Origin: Skermania sp. ID1734 | GTDB taxonomy: Bacteria; Actinomycetota; Actinomycetes; Mycobacteriales; Mycobacteriaceae | Length of the DNA stretch: 64,000 nt | NCBI RefSeq assembly: GCF_007489285.1 | Contig: NZ_VLIY01000019.1 | Coordinates: 21,859-85,858 of the forward strand | Direction of reading: 5' to 3' | Shown here: positions 27,480-36,113 of the stretch, one piece after another | Layout: every line of letters begins with the position of its first letter | How positions within the stretch are numbered: position 1 is the stretch's first letter | The notes under the pieces: model-generated | What the model saw: only the letters and a program-made list of their open reading frames with translations | Databases searched by the model: none | Told to the model about the DNA's origin: nothing | Translations under genes and position numbers: made by a program

Positions 27480-28730
27480 ATGTCTCGCGCCTCGATTGTG
27501 CGCCCACTCGCTGTCCTAGCTGCCGCGTTCACGATTGCGGCGTGCGGCGGGACGGAATCGCCGCCGGTCTCGACCAAAACCCCTGCTTCCTCGTCCGCTC
27601 CGGCCACCGCGTCCCCCGATGTGTTCACCCCGGTGACGGCCCGCCCGCTCGATCTGCATCCCGTCGCGTTTCCCGGCACCGACGGTCACTTCCACCTCGT
27701 TTATGAGCTCGAGCTCACAAACACCAAGCTCGCGCCCGCGACTATCGACAGCGTCGCAATCATCGATCCCAGCAAGCCGACGCAGCCCATCGCCCAGTTC
27801 GCCGGCCAGGATCTGGTCTCTCGGCTGCGCACCTTGATGCCGGCGCCGGCCGACAACGCCGCCATCGAAGCGAACGGCAGCCGATTCCTGTACATCGAGC
27901 TTTCGTTCCCGGACAGCGCGAGCGTGCCGAAGGAAATCGCGCACCGGTTCACCTTGCACGCGGCGTCGAACCCGGCCGGCACCACGCCTGACCCCATGAC
28001 CTACACCATTGCGTCCCTCATCATTTCGCAGCGCGCACTACCCAAGCTCAGCCCACCGCTGCGGGGCAACCACTGGGTCGCCACGAACGGCTGTTGCAAC
28101 AGCGAGATCGTGCACCGCGGCTCACTTTCGTCGGTCAACGGCTCCGAGTACGACTCGCAGCGTTTCGCCATCGACTGGATGTTGCTCGGCGACGACGGGC
28201 AGTTCGTCCACGGCGATCCCAAGGTGGCGACCAACTATGCCGATTACGGCCAGGACGTGCTCGCCGTGGCCGACGGCACCGTCGTCAGCACCATCAACGA
28301 CCTGCCCGACCAGGTGCCCGGCACGCTGCCGAATCCAGCGTCGATCACGATGGAGACGGTCGACGGCAACGGCGTGGTGCTCGATCTCGGCAACGGGGTC
28401 TACGCGTCGTACGCGCACCTGCAGAAGGGCTCGGTGACGGTTCACCCGGGTGACAAGGTCCACGTCGGGCAGGTGCTGGGCAAGTTGGGCAACTCCGGCA
28501 ACACTTCGGCGCCGCACCTGCACGTGCACCTCATGGACGGCCCGTCGCCGTTGGGCTCCAACGGGGTGCCGTATGTGATCGACAAATTCGAGCTCGCCGG
28601 TCAGGTGGATCCAGTGGCATTCGCGGCCGCGCCGGGCGTCGAGGGCGTGTGGGCGCGGAATCTCCCGGCGAACCCGCCGCAGCGCACCGACCAGTTCCCG
28701 CTGAACCTCAACATCGTGAACTTCCGCTGA
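27480..28730 (+). CDS. M23-family (LytM) peptidase-like lipoprotein
   Basis: 416 residues. The lipobox AAC puts the lipidated cysteine at residue 22, after a 21-residue signal. A Ser/Pro/Thr linker and an immunoglobulin-like domain (about 55-185) precede the M23 domain (about 225-385), with QRFAIDW in place of the first HxxxD motif, and the active-site HLHVHLMDGP. The first zinc histidine is not obvious, since Gln-Arg occupies the usual place, so catalysis may be altered. Expected at the outer face of the membrane acting on peptidoglycan. It is divergent to the SDR operon. Confidence 0.87.
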   Translation: MSRASIVRPLAVLAAAFTIAACGGTESPPVSTKTPASSSAPATASPDVFTPVTARPLDLHPVAFPGTDGHFHLVYELELTNTKLAPATIDSVAIIDPSKPTQPIAQFAGQDLVSRLRTLMPAPADNAAIEANGSRFLYIELSFPDSASVPKEIAHRFTLHAASNPAGTTPDPMTYTIASLIISQRALPKLSPPLRGNHWVATNGCCNSEIVHRGSLSSVNGSEYDSQRFAIDWMLLGDDGQFVHGDPKVATNYADYGQDVLAVADGTVVSTINDLPDQVPGTLPNPASITMETVDGNGVVLDLGNGVYASYAHLQKGSVTVHPGDKVHVGQVLGKLGNSGNTSAPHLHVHLMDGPSPLGSNGVPYVIDKFELAGQVDPVAFAAAPGVEGVWARNLPANPPQRTDQFPLNLNIVNFR

Positions 28731-28776
28731 GCCCCTGCGGCGTTGGGGCGCATACGCGCCTACGCTGGAAAGTGCA

Positions 28777-29223
28777 ATGGCCCACGAGCGATTCCTTCGC
28801 GCGGTGCTCGGCGCCAGCGCCGGGTACCTGGTGCTCTTTGCGGTTTGGGCCGCCTGGTTGCGGCCGCTCACCATCCCGGCGACCGTTCCGTATCAGGCGG
28901 TGTGCCTGGTGGGGTGCTACGGCTCGGTGGTCGGCTTAGCGATGATGTGGGCGAACCGGCCGAGTCGCGCCGATCGACAGTTGCGCAAGCATGGGCTCGA
29001 AGGCTGGGCACGGATCGAGGACATGCACCGGATCTGCCGCACCGATCACGCGACGGAATTAACCGAACTCGATTTAGAGCTCACCGTCCCGGGCTCGGAA
29101 ACCTACAACGGCCGAGTGCTGTACGACGTCGCCCCGATCGACAAACCGCACTTCGCCATCGGCGAATACATCTCGATTCGTGTCGACCCGCACGATCGGG
29201 ATCGAATCATGCTGTGCCCGTGA
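28777..29223 (+). CDS. Small membrane protein of unknown function
   Basis: 148 residues with two hydrophobic helices (about 10-32 and 40-60) followed by a soluble domain of about 85 residues, beta-rich and ending in SIRVDPHDRDRIMLCP, which resembles the DUF3592-type fold seen after two helices in actinobacterial proteins. ATG 28777 lies 46 bp after the M23 gene. No catalytic motif seen. Confidence 0.7.
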   Translation: MAHERFLRAVLGASAGYLVLFAVWAAWLRPLTIPATVPYQAVCLVGCYGSVVGLAMMWANRPSRADRQLRKHGLEGWARIEDMHRICRTDHATELTELDLELTVPGSETYNGRVLYDVAPIDKPHFAIGEYISIRVDPHDRDRIMLCP

Positions 29224-29253
29224 CGGCTGTGGTTACGGGCGGGACATCAGGTC

Positions 29254-29979
29254 TCATTCTTCGACCAAATTTGACACCTGGTGTCCCGCGCGAACGGGTG
29301 GCACCCGCTCGTCGACGGCCTGGGCCAGCATCCCTTCCACCAACAAGCCTTGCGCCGCAGCGTAGGTGGCCAGGATGACGCCCTCCGCGTACCGCTTCGC
29401 TCGCGATGAGCGCAACAGCACCCGTCGCACCACGATCAACGCGTCGGAGACGGTGAACAGCAACGCCCCCAGTCCCAGCCAGCTACGGCGATCAGCGCCG
29501 GGCACGGCCAGTCCGCCAACCACGCTGGACTCCGGCGCCAACGTAGGGTCGGACGCCAAAGTCGTTGCCACTGCGAGGGTTACGCCGTAGCCGGTCAAAG
29601 TCGGCGCGACCGCGCGCGCCCGAGCACGCAACAACACCGAAGCCCCGAGCCACCCCACGATCCGGGGCGCGAGCGCAGGGGTAGTCGGCCGAGCACCCCG
29701 GCGCCACAGCGCAATCGCGTATCCGCTCTGCATTCCGGCGAACGACAACGCGCCGCGGGTGAGCCGTCGATCGTCGTCGGGTTCGATCAGCAAGATGTCC
29801 CCGACGGTCGCCGCCGCCAAAGACCCGACCAACAGCCAATCACCAGAGCGCACGGCACGCACCGCAAGGCTCGGCCCGATCAGTGGCTTGGCCACCTGCT
29901 GTACCCATTCCCGGTCGGAGAGTGCGCCATACACCGTCGCGACGGAAGCCGCCGCATAGACCGCATGCTCAGCGCGCAT
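29254..29979 (-). CDS. YhhN/TMEM86-family membrane protein (lysoplasmalogenase-like)
   Basis: 241 residues with seven to eight hydrophobic segments. FTVSDALIVVRR and ATYAAAQGLLVEG match the conserved C-terminal YhhN blocks; the N-terminal acidic site is near VGDILLIEPDDDR. Family members hydrolyse lysoplasmalogen vinyl ethers, though bacterial substrates are largely untested. ATG 29979 has GGAGG at 6-nt spacing, and its start overlaps the TetR stop region, so the two are coupled. Confidence 0.82.
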   Translation of the reverse strand: MRAEHAVYAAASVATVYGALSDREWVQQVAKPLIGPSLAVRAVRSGDWLLVGSLAAATVGDILLIEPDDDRRLTRGALSFAGMQSGYAIALWRRGARPTTPALAPRIVGWLGASVLLRARARAVAPTLTGYGVTLAVATTLASDPTLAPESSVVGGLAVPGADRRSWLGLGALLFTVSDALIVVRRVLLRSSRAKRYAEGVILATYAAAQGLLVEGMLAQAVDERVPPVRAGHQVSNLVEE

Positions 29980-30607
29980 CATTACCCTCCGGAAGAAACG
30001 GTGTGCCCAAGGTGGTGCCAACCCAGGCTGCGTGCTCGATGATCTGCGCGGCGTCGGCGGTCACCACACCCGCGCGCCAGGCGGTGATCAGCTCGAGAAA
30101 TCCGCCGATGAACATGAACGACGCTGACTCGAAGGCGCTCAAGTCCGCATCGGGTCGCAAGTATGGCCGCCCGGCAGCCATAAACACGGCCGTCATCGAT
30201 TGCAGCATCTGCTGGCGCCGTTCCTCGAGAACCGCACTGCCGGCATGGTTTCCGAACAGAATGTGCGCGCGTCGCGGATCCTCGGCGACCTGCTCCACCA
30301 GCACGGCCACCCCGCGCCGCAGCAGCGTGAACGGCTCCTCGCCGGCGCCGTGCTCGAGCAGATCATCGAGCATCTGCGTGGTCTCGTCGCGAATCTGGTC
30401 CCACACGACGGCCAGCAGTTCGTCGCGATCGGCGAAGCTCTCGTAGAAGTACCGGTCGATGAGTTGGGCCTTGGCGCACACACCGCGCATGGTGACCGCC
30501 GCCCACCCGGACTCGGTCCAGATGGCCAGGGCGGCCTCGATCAACCGCGCTCGCCGGTCGGCCTTTCGCTCCGCCGACGTGCGTCCCCCCCAGGTCTTGC
30601 TTGGCAT
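29969..30607 (-). CDS. TetR-family regulator, Rv3058c-like position
   Basis: 212 residues. The TetR helix-turn-helix covers about 15-62, with RRARLIEAALAIWTESGWAA and a recognition region containing YFYESFADRDELL. It is divergent from the CYP136-like gene across 97 bp. In M. tuberculosis a TetR (Rv3058c) sits divergent from CYP136 (Rv3059) in the same arrangement, so control of the P450 is likely. The ligand is unknown. Confidence 0.88.
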   Translation of the reverse strand: MPSKTWGGRTSAERKADRRARLIEAALAIWTESGWAAVTMRGVCAKAQLIDRYFYESFADRDELLAVVWDQIRDETTQMLDDLLEHGAGEEPFTLLRRGVAVLVEQVAEDPRRAHILFGNHAGSAVLEERRQQMLQSMTAVFMAAGRPYLRPDADLSAFESASFMFIGGFLELITAWRAGVVTADAAQIIEHAAWVGTTLGTPFLPEGNDAR

Positions 30608-30704
30608 GCGTACATCTTGACAAGTTTGGATGCGTCGGTCCTAATTGATGGCGACCGCCCTCAATTGTGACAGTCTCCGCAACGACGCGAGAAGGACTCC
30701 CGCG

Positions 30705-32135
30705 ATGAACCTGACCCGGTCGATCCAGGCGAAAGCCGCCGCGCTCACCGAACTGTATCCCGCCAAGGTCAAGCCGCTGGCCGATCCGCCGCCCGACAGC
30801 GGCCTCCTGCCGGTCATGGGCGACGGCGGCGCGCCGCTGGTCGGGCACACTTTTGAGGGTCTGCGTGACGTGCTTGCCTTGGGCCGGCAGTTGTACGGGC
30901 GCTACGGCGAAGTTTCGTGGACGAGCAGCTTCGGCCACACGATGGTCGCCGCTATCGGGCCGGCCGCGGTCGAGGAAGTCTGGGCAAACCGGAACAAGGC
31001 CTTCTCCAGCGAACTCGGCTGGGAGTACTTCCTCGGTCCGTTCTTCCGGCGCGGACTGATGCTGCTCGACTTCGACGAGCATCTCTATCACCGGCGGATC
31101 ATGCAGCAGGCGTTCACCCGCCCACGCCTGATCGGCTACCTCGACATGATGACGCCGTTGATCTCGCGCGAACTCGACGACTGGCGTCCGAGCGGGCATT
31201 TTCACGTCTACCACCACGCCAAGCAGATGCTGCTGAACCTGGCCACGGAGGTTTTTGTCGGCGAGCACCTCGGGCCCGAGGCGCGCAAGCTCGAGCGAGC
31301 GTTCGAGGACACCGTGCGCGGTGGGCAGGCGTTCGTTCGTGCCAGCATCCCGGGCGGCACCTGGTCCCGAGGGCTCAGCGGCCGCAAGTACCTGCAGCGC
31401 TACTTCCGCTCGCACATCGCCGCCAAGCGCGCCGGCGACGGCCAAGACCTGTTCAGCGTGCTCTCCCGTGCGCAGACCACCGAAGGTCACCGGTTCACCG
31501 ACGAGGACGTGGTCAACCACATGATCTTCGTGCTGATGGCCGCACACGACACTTCGACACTTGCGCTGTCGATGTTGACCTATCTGCTGGGCCGCAACCG
31601 CGAGTGGCAGGACCGGCTGCGCGCGGAATCGGTGGCGCTCGGGAAGCCGACGCTGACCTACGACGACCTCGACAAGCTGCCCGCGCTGGACATGGCGTTC
31701 AAGGAGACGCTGCGCATGTATGCACCGGCCGGTGTGCTGTTCCGCCAGGCGGTGAAGGACACCGACATCCTCGGCCACTATGTGCCCGCCGGCACCGACG
31801 TGATGATCTCGGCGTACGCGTCGATGCGGATGGAGCCATGGTGGGAGCGCCCGAACGAGTTCGATCCGGAAAGGTTCAGCGAGGAACGGCGCGAGGACAA
31901 ATCACACCGCTACGCCTGGTCGCCGTTCGGCGGCGGCGCGCACAAGTGCATCGGGTTGTACTTCGGCGGCATGACAGTGAAGGCGGCCATGCACCAAATG
32001 CTGCTGCGCTACACCTGGAGCGTGCCGAGCGACTATGAGGTGCCGCTCACCTGGGGTACCGGCCCGACGCCCGCCGACGGGTTGCCGGTCGATCTGCAGC
32101 GGTTGCCCGCGCGTAATTTTGCGGTGTCGCGGTGA
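30705..32135 (+). CDS. Cytochrome P450, CYP136-like
   Basis: 476 residues. I-helix AAHDTST, ExxR in FKETLRM, and haem loop FGGGAHKCIG with Cys near 415. The stretch LGPFFRRGLMLLDFDEH closely resembles CYP136 of M. tuberculosis as I remember it. ATG 30705 has GAAGGA upstream; the longer frame from 30645 is not needed. It is coupled by GTGA to a ferredoxin, its probable electron donor. Substrate unknown; CYP136-type enzymes are thought to act on sterols or lipids. Confidence 0.92.
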   Translation: MNLTRSIQAKAAALTELYPAKVKPLADPPPDSGLLPVMGDGGAPLVGHTFEGLRDVLALGRQLYGRYGEVSWTSSFGHTMVAAIGPAAVEEVWANRNKAFSSELGWEYFLGPFFRRGLMLLDFDEHLYHRRIMQQAFTRPRLIGYLDMMTPLISRELDDWRPSGHFHVYHHAKQMLLNLATEVFVGEHLGPEARKLERAFEDTVRGGQAFVRASIPGGTWSRGLSGRKYLQRYFRSHIAAKRAGDGQDLFSVLSRAQTTEGHRFTDEDVVNHMIFVLMAAHDTSTLALSMLTYLLGRNREWQDRLRAESVALGKPTLTYDDLDKLPALDMAFKETLRMYAPAGVLFRQAVKDTDILGHYVPAGTDVMISAYASMRMEPWWERPNEFDPERFSEERREDKSHRYAWSPFGGGAHKCIGLYFGGMTVKAAMHQMLLRYTWSVPSDYEVPLTWGTGPTPADGLPVDLQRLPARNFAVSR

Positions 32136-32323
32136 CGCGCGCCGAGGTCGATCGCGACCGCTGCGAGGGCCACGGCTTCTGCGAATCGCTGGTGCCCGAT
32201 CTCTTTGCGGTCGATTCCGACGGCAAATCTTCGGTGCTGCAGGATTCGGTTTCCGACGTTGCCGGAGCCGAGTTGGCGGCGGAGTCGTGTCCGGTGGCGG
32301 CGATCCGCCTCCTTAACGGCTGA
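32132..32323 (+). CDS. 3Fe-4S-type ferredoxin
   Basis: 63 residues from GTG 32132, overlapping the P450 stop by 4 bp. The cysteines are in DRCEGHGFCES and AAESCPVAAI. His replaces the second cluster cysteine (CxxHGFC), the pattern of mycobacterial P450 ferredoxins with a 3Fe-4S or unusual 4Fe-4S cluster. It should deliver electrons to the upstream P450. Confidence 0.92.
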   Translation: MTRAEVDRDRCEGHGFCESLVPDLFAVDSDGKSSVLQDSVSDVAGAELAAESCPVAAIRLLNG

Positions 32324-32324
32324 C

Positions 32325-32397
32325 CATATGCGCACACATATACACACCGCTGCCGTCTCGAGCTCGCTTTGAGCTATACACACATCGATACACACAC
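32325..32397. repeat. TATACACAC repeat array, left side of the marR-MFS module
   Basis: Contains TATACACAC at 32339 and 32375, 36 bp apart, an ATATGC-ACAC segment at 32327 and a third GATACACACAC at 32387. A similar array in inverted orientation lies at 34370-34435, with the same 36-bp spacing of the two 9-mers. The AT-rich, alternating purine-pyrimidine composition is unlike the surroundings. Confidence 0.65.
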
Positions 32398-32430
32398 CGG
32401 TCTATGAGGAACGCCACAAGTACATAGGTT

Positions 32431-32463
32431 CTCTATATAGTTAGCTTATGCAACAATATAGAG
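32431..32463. promoter_or_regulatory. Inverted repeat at the marR start, probable MarR autoregulatory operator
   Basis: CTCTATAT at 32431 and ATATAGAG at 32456 form an 8-bp inverted repeat that ends at the GTG start codon of marR. No Shine-Dalgarno is present, so the transcript may be leaderless and the operator would cover the -10 and start point. MarR proteins commonly bind such sites to repress themselves. Confidence 0.6.
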
Positions 32464-32931
32464 GTGACCGAATCCCAACCAGCTGAGCTCCACGACGTGG
32501 CCGTCGGACTGGTGACCACCTCCGCCAGGATCAGCCGGCTCGCCGCCGCGCTGGCTCCCGAGAGCGGACCGCGCGCCATCACCCGGGCGCTGTCGCTGCT
32601 CGACGAGTACGGCGCCATGCGGATCAGCGATTTCGCTCATATCGACCGCTGCTCGCAGCCGTCGGCGACCGCGCTGGTCAGCAAGCTCATTCAGCAGGGG
32701 TTCGCCACCCGGCGCCGTGATCCCAACGACTCCAGAGCCGTGGTCGTTGAGATCACTTCCGCCGGCCACGAGCAGTTGACCCGCTCGCGGGAAGCAATCG
32801 GCAAGGCCCTCACGCCGCGGCTGTCGCAGATCGATCCCGACCTCATCACCCGCCTGCACCAAGACCTCGCCGAGTTGTATCAGGCACTCAAAGAACAGAA
32901 TCCGCAAGCACATTCGAGGAAAGCCTCATGA
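32464..32931 (+). CDS. MarR-family regulator of the adjacent MFS transporter
   Basis: 155 residues. The winged helix includes AMRISDFAHIDRCSQPSATA, VSKLIQQGFATRRRDP and the wing NDSRAVVVEITSAGHEQL. GTG 32464 directly follows the inverted repeat and lacks a ribosome-binding site. Its stop overlaps, as ATGA, a 27-codon ORF that in turn overlaps the MFS gene, so the three form one coupled operon; repression of the exporter until an inducer binds is the usual logic. Confidence 0.88.
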   Translation: MTESQPAELHDVAVGLVTTSARISRLAAALAPESGPRAITRALSLLDEYGAMRISDFAHIDRCSQPSATALVSKLIQQGFATRRRDPNDSRAVVVEITSAGHEQLTRSREAIGKALTPRLSQIDPDLITRLHQDLAELYQALKEQNPQAHSRKAS

Positions 32932-33011
32932 CCGTGTTACCCGTTACGGACCTTTCGTCCGCTCCTCGCTCGTTCCTCGCTGCGATGCTCGGAAAGGCCC
33001 TCCACTCATGA
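32928..33011 (+). CDS. 27-codon ORF bridging marR and the MFS gene
   Basis: ATG 32928 overlaps the marR stop by 4 bp (ATGA), and its TGA at 33009-33011 overlaps the MFS ATG at 33008 by 4 bp. The frame is thus exactly held between the two. The peptide starts MTVLPVTDLSS and ends MLGKALHS. The DNA contains an inverted pair (GGACCTTTC near 32948 and GAAAGGCCC near 32992), a possible attenuator stem. It is either a coupling/leader peptide or a chance frame; the double overlap argues for function. Confidence 0.5.
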   Translation: MTVLPVTDLSSAPRSFLAAMLGKALHS

Positions 33012-34267
33012 CCACGACAGTAGACAGAGCCCCTGCGGAAACCGGCTCGACAAAATCACCCAGCTTCTTCGACCAGCCCCGCGCCGTGTGGGCAGTGGCG
33101 TTCGCCAGTGTCATCGCGTTCATGGGCATCGGTTTGGTCGACCCGATCCTCAAGCCCATCGGCGATCAGCTGCATGCCAGCCCGTCGCAGGTGTCGCTGC
33201 TGTTCACCAGCTACATGCTGGTCACCGGCGTCGCCATGCTGATCACCGGCGTTGTCTCCAGCCGATTCGGCGCCAAGAAGACGCTGCTCGCAGGTTTGGC
33301 CATCATCGTGGTGTTCTCGGCGCTGGCGGGTATGTCGAACACGATCAATGGCATCGTCGGCTTCCGTGCCGGATGGGGCCTGGGTAACGCGCTGTTCATC
33401 GCGACCGCACTGGCCACCATCGTCGGCGCTGCCAGCGGCGGTGTCTCCCGCGCGATCATCCTGTACGAAGCCGCTTTGGGCGTCGGCATCGCCGCCGGTC
33501 CCCTGGTCGGTGGACTGCTTGGCGGAATCAGCTGGCGGGGACCATTCTTCGGCGTTGCGGCACTGATGGCCGTGGCGTTCATCCTGATCACCGTGATGCT
33601 GCCCGAGGGGCCGAAGCCAGCCAACCCAACGTCTTTGGCAGCACCGTTCCAGGCACTGCGGCACCGGGGACTGCTGACCGTCGGAATCACCGCGCTGCTG
33701 TACAACTTTGGCTTCTTCACCTTGCTGGCCTACACCCCGTTCCCGTTGAACATGGGTACGTACGCAATCGGTTTCATCTTTTTCGGCTGGGGTTTGGCGC
33801 TGGCTGTCGCGTCGGTGTTCTTCGCGCCACGGTTGCAGCGTCGGTTCGGCACCTTGCCGATGATGGTGGCCTCGCTGCTGCTCTTCGCGCTGGATTTGGC
33901 TGCCATGGCAGCGTTTACGGAGGACAAGGCCGTCCTGATGATCGGCGTGGTGCTGGCCGGCTTCTTCCTCGGCGTGAACAACACGCTGATCACCGAGACC
34001 GTGATGATCGCGGCGCCCGTCGAGCGGGCCACCGCCTCGGCCGCCTACAGCTTCGTTCGGTTCGTCGGTGGCGCGATCGCACCGTGGGTGGCCGGCAAGC
34101 TCGGTGAACAGAACATGCACGTGCCGTTCTGGTTGGGTGCGGCGTGCACCGTCGCCGCCGTGGGCGTGCTCATGACCGGCCGAAAGGTGCTGGCGCACGT
34201 GGACGATCACGATCCCGCGCCGCACAGCGTCGAGGAGGCGCAGGCGATCACCGTCGGCGACGACTAA
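33008..34267 (+). CDS. Major facilitator superfamily efflux transporter
   Basis: 419 residues with 12 predicted membrane helices. The loop 2-3 signature is SSRFGAKKTLLAGL. The N-half repeat GFRAGWGLGNALF and motif-C-like GIAAGPLVGGLLGGISWRGPFFGV point to a drug:proton antiporter of the DHA1 type. ATG 33008 is coupled to the 27-codon ORF. Regulated presumably by the MarR upstream. A strong terminator follows at 34284. Substrate unknown. Confidence 0.9.
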   Translation: MTTTVDRAPAETGSTKSPSFFDQPRAVWAVAFASVIAFMGIGLVDPILKPIGDQLHASPSQVSLLFTSYMLVTGVAMLITGVVSSRFGAKKTLLAGLAIIVVFSALAGMSNTINGIVGFRAGWGLGNALFIATALATIVGAASGGVSRAIILYEAALGVGIAAGPLVGGLLGGISWRGPFFGVAALMAVAFILITVMLPEGPKPANPTSLAAPFQALRHRGLLTVGITALLYNFGFFTLLAYTPFPLNMGTYAIGFIFFGWGLALAVASVFFAPRLQRRFGTLPMMVASLLLFALDLAAMAAFTEDKAVLMIGVVLAGFFLGVNNTLITETVMIAAPVERATASAAYSFVRFVGGAIAPWVAGKLGEQNMHVPFWLGAACTVAAVGVLMTGRKVLAHVDDHDPAPHSVEEAQAITVGDD

Positions 34268-34283
34268 CCTTTCGCCACTCCGG

Positions 34284-34334
34284 AAGCAGGGGTCCCCTAC
34301 TAGCGTTCACACGCAGTAGGGGACCCCTGCTTTT
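34284..34334 (+). terminator. Strong intrinsic terminator after the MFS gene
   Basis: An 18-bp perfect stem (AAGCAGGGGTCCCCTACT and its inverse), a 13-nt loop, and a TTTT tract at 34331-34334. Because the left side carries AA opposite the T tract, it could also work in the opposite direction for the convergent glycosyltransferase. Confidence 0.92.
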
Positions 34335-34369
34335 ATGGTTGGTGCGACGCTCGGCAACTCAGCCTTGTG

Positions 34370-34435
34370 TATGCGTGTGTGTATACGCCGACGAGGCAGA
34401 CGTTGACGGACTGTGTGTATACATGTGTGCATATC
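34370..34435. repeat. GTGTGTATA repeat array, right side of the marR-MFS module
   Basis: GTGTGTATA occurs at 34377 and 34413, 36 bp apart, followed by GTGTGCATAT at 34426. Read on the minus strand it lines up with the left array at 32325 (TATACACAC twice, 36 bp apart, with ATATGC-type flank). It lies between the terminator and the end of the convergent GT2 gene. Confidence 0.65.
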
Positions 34436-34454
34436 CGCAACTGCACCGCAGACA

Positions 34455-35417
34455 TCACAGATAGAACCGCTTATACCGCCAGCTACCGCGCAAGCGGCCG
34501 TTCACGATTCCCGCGGCCCACACCCATTGCCCAATGCGTGCCCGGCTCCAGTTCCACGGCCACGCCGGCAACATGAACGCGAGCCAGCCTAGATAGCCGA
34601 GCAGCATGATCGGATTGTCGCCGCGCGCACCGAGATCAGCATACTGCCGTGAAACGCGGGCCTCCGCAATGCCGTAACCCTTTGCCTGCTCGTAAGCGTC
34701 GCGCAATTTCGACCGAAATCGATAGGCCACCACGGCGTCCGGCGCATATCCCAATCGGTAACCGGCCAGCTGGGCGCGCCAGCAGATGTCGATGTCACCG
34801 CCGGACCCTGAGCCACCAAAACTTTCGTCGTAACCAGCGATCTCCTCGAACACGCTGCGCCACATACCCATATTGCAACCAAACGTCATGGGCAAAAAGT
34901 GACCGATTACCGGCAGCTTGTGCGGTGGCGGGAGCGGACGCCACTGCGCGACGGCGCGATCGTTGAGCGACTCGCCTTCGAGCGCGCCACCGACGATCCC
35001 GTACTCAGACCCGACTTCCGCCAATTCCGACAACCAGTTCGGGTGCACAGCGTCATCTTGGTTACAAAAGGCAATGAAGGGCATCGACGCCTCGCGCACG
35101 CCCCGATTACAAGCCGCGCCGGACCCCCGTACGTCCGACGCGTCCACGTACCGCAGCGCCAGTTTGTCAGCGAGCGGATGGTTTTCGACGAACTTTCGCA
35201 ACTCAGGGCTGCCTCCATTGTCGGCGACGATCACCTCGAACGTCCCAGTGAAGTCTTGACGCCCAAGCGCTTCGAGTTGCTCGCCGATCTCCGGCAGCGC
35301 TTGGTACGCGGGTATCACCACCGAAATGCTCTGCGGACGCTCGAAGGCCACCGCACGCTCAGGAATCAGGTCGAGTCGCGGCTTTTGATCGAGGATCCGT
35401 TCGACCAGACTGCCCAC
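34455..35417 (-). CDS. GT2-family glycosyltransferase
   Basis: 320 residues. The GT-A fold starts at SISVVIPAYQALPEI; FEVIVADNGG and FIAFCNQDDAVHP hold the nucleotide-sugar and DxD-like residues; GGSGSGGDIDICWRAQ is the typical acceptor-side motif of rhamnosyl/galactosyl GT2 enzymes. Two hydrophobic stretches near the C-terminus (about 270-310) suggest membrane association. GTG 35417 follows GGGGGAG. It is the first gene of this type before the polysaccharide locus and may belong with it; it is next to the pyrE operon. Confidence 0.88.
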   Translation of the reverse strand: MGSLVERILDQKPRLDLIPERAVAFERPQSISVVIPAYQALPEIGEQLEALGRQDFTGTFEVIVADNGGSPELRKFVENHPLADKLALRYVDASDVRGSGAACNRGVREASMPFIAFCNQDDAVHPNWLSELAEVGSEYGIVGGALEGESLNDRAVAQWRPLPPPHKLPVIGHFLPMTFGCNMGMWRSVFEEIAGYDESFGGSGSGGDIDICWRAQLAGYRLGYAPDAVVAYRFRSKLRDAYEQAKGYGIAEARVSRQYADLGARGDNPIMLLGYLGWLAFMLPAWPWNWSRARIGQWVWAAGIVNGRLRGSWRYKRFYL

Positions 35418-35432
35418 TTAACTACTCCCCCT

Positions 35433-36113
35433 TTAGCCTTCGAGCATCCGCTCATGCCCTTGCGGGCACCGCCCGCGAATACTGTCGTGCGACCTGTCGC
35501 TGTCTCCGTCGAAGACGTCCCACCGCTCCCAGTGCGCGGCACAGTAGTCCTGCCGGCACATCGGGCAGAACCATGGCGCCAGTTCTGGATCCAGGGCAAA
35601 CACCGTCGCAGAATCCCTGTCGCCCAAGGCAGTTCGGAGCCTGCCCGCGCCGGGGGCTGCCAGCATGAGCCGCACTGGCCGAGTAAAACTGTGGCGCACC
35701 ACCGTTCCCGGACCCTCGACAGTATCGATCTCGATGTCACCGGCCGCCGCGCCACAGAGCGAACACAAAAACCGGGCATGTCGCGCCACCCTCGAAACAC
35801 GCGCGTGTTCGATGGCCGCGAGCGCCCGTTCACCATGGCGGGCCAGCTCAGCAAACTCCGCATCCCAACCGCTGCTGGCCGCGACCTCGTGCGCCGGTCC
35901 GGTGGGCGCGAACACGAACGCCACCCGCATGGTTGGCACCTCGCCGTCACAGACCTCGGCTATGAGTGCGTCGATATCGATGCTCGCGTCGTCCGGACCA
36001 ATCCACGACGACCAGCCAAAGTCGTTACCAGGCGAATTGATCAGCTCCCGCAACCGGCGCAGCGCCGCCACCAGATCGGCGCGGCCCGCCGCGCCGAGGT
36101 CCGGCGAGCTCAC
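35433..36113 (-). CDS. Unrecognised zinc-site protein downstream of pyrE
   Basis: 226 residues, soluble. Cysteine pairs CSLC (about 116-119) and CPMC, then CPQGH at the C-terminus, suggest one or two structural zinc sites. Tryptophan-rich parts (FGWSSWIGPDDASIDID) recall immunity-like or calcium-binding folds, but no family is certain. GTG 36113 overlaps the pyrE stop by GTGA, so it is co-translated. Function unknown. Confidence 0.68.
   Translation of the reverse strand: MSSPDLGAAGRADLVAALRRLRELINSPGNDFGWSSWIGPDDASIDIDALIAEVCDGEVPTMRVAFVFAPTGPAHEVAASSGWDAEFAELARHGERALAAIEHARVSRVARHARFLCSLCGAAAGDIEIDTVEGPGTVVRHSFTRPVRLMLAAPGAGRLRTALGDRDSATVFALDPELAPWFCPMCRQDYCAAHWERWDVFDGDSDRSHDSIRGRCPQGHERMLEG

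Noticed and set aside
34268..34454. Short frames in the TG-rich stretch after the MFS gene
   Set aside because: Low-complexity translation rich in Tyr, Val and Cys, no ribosome-binding site, and overlap with the terminator and repeat array.
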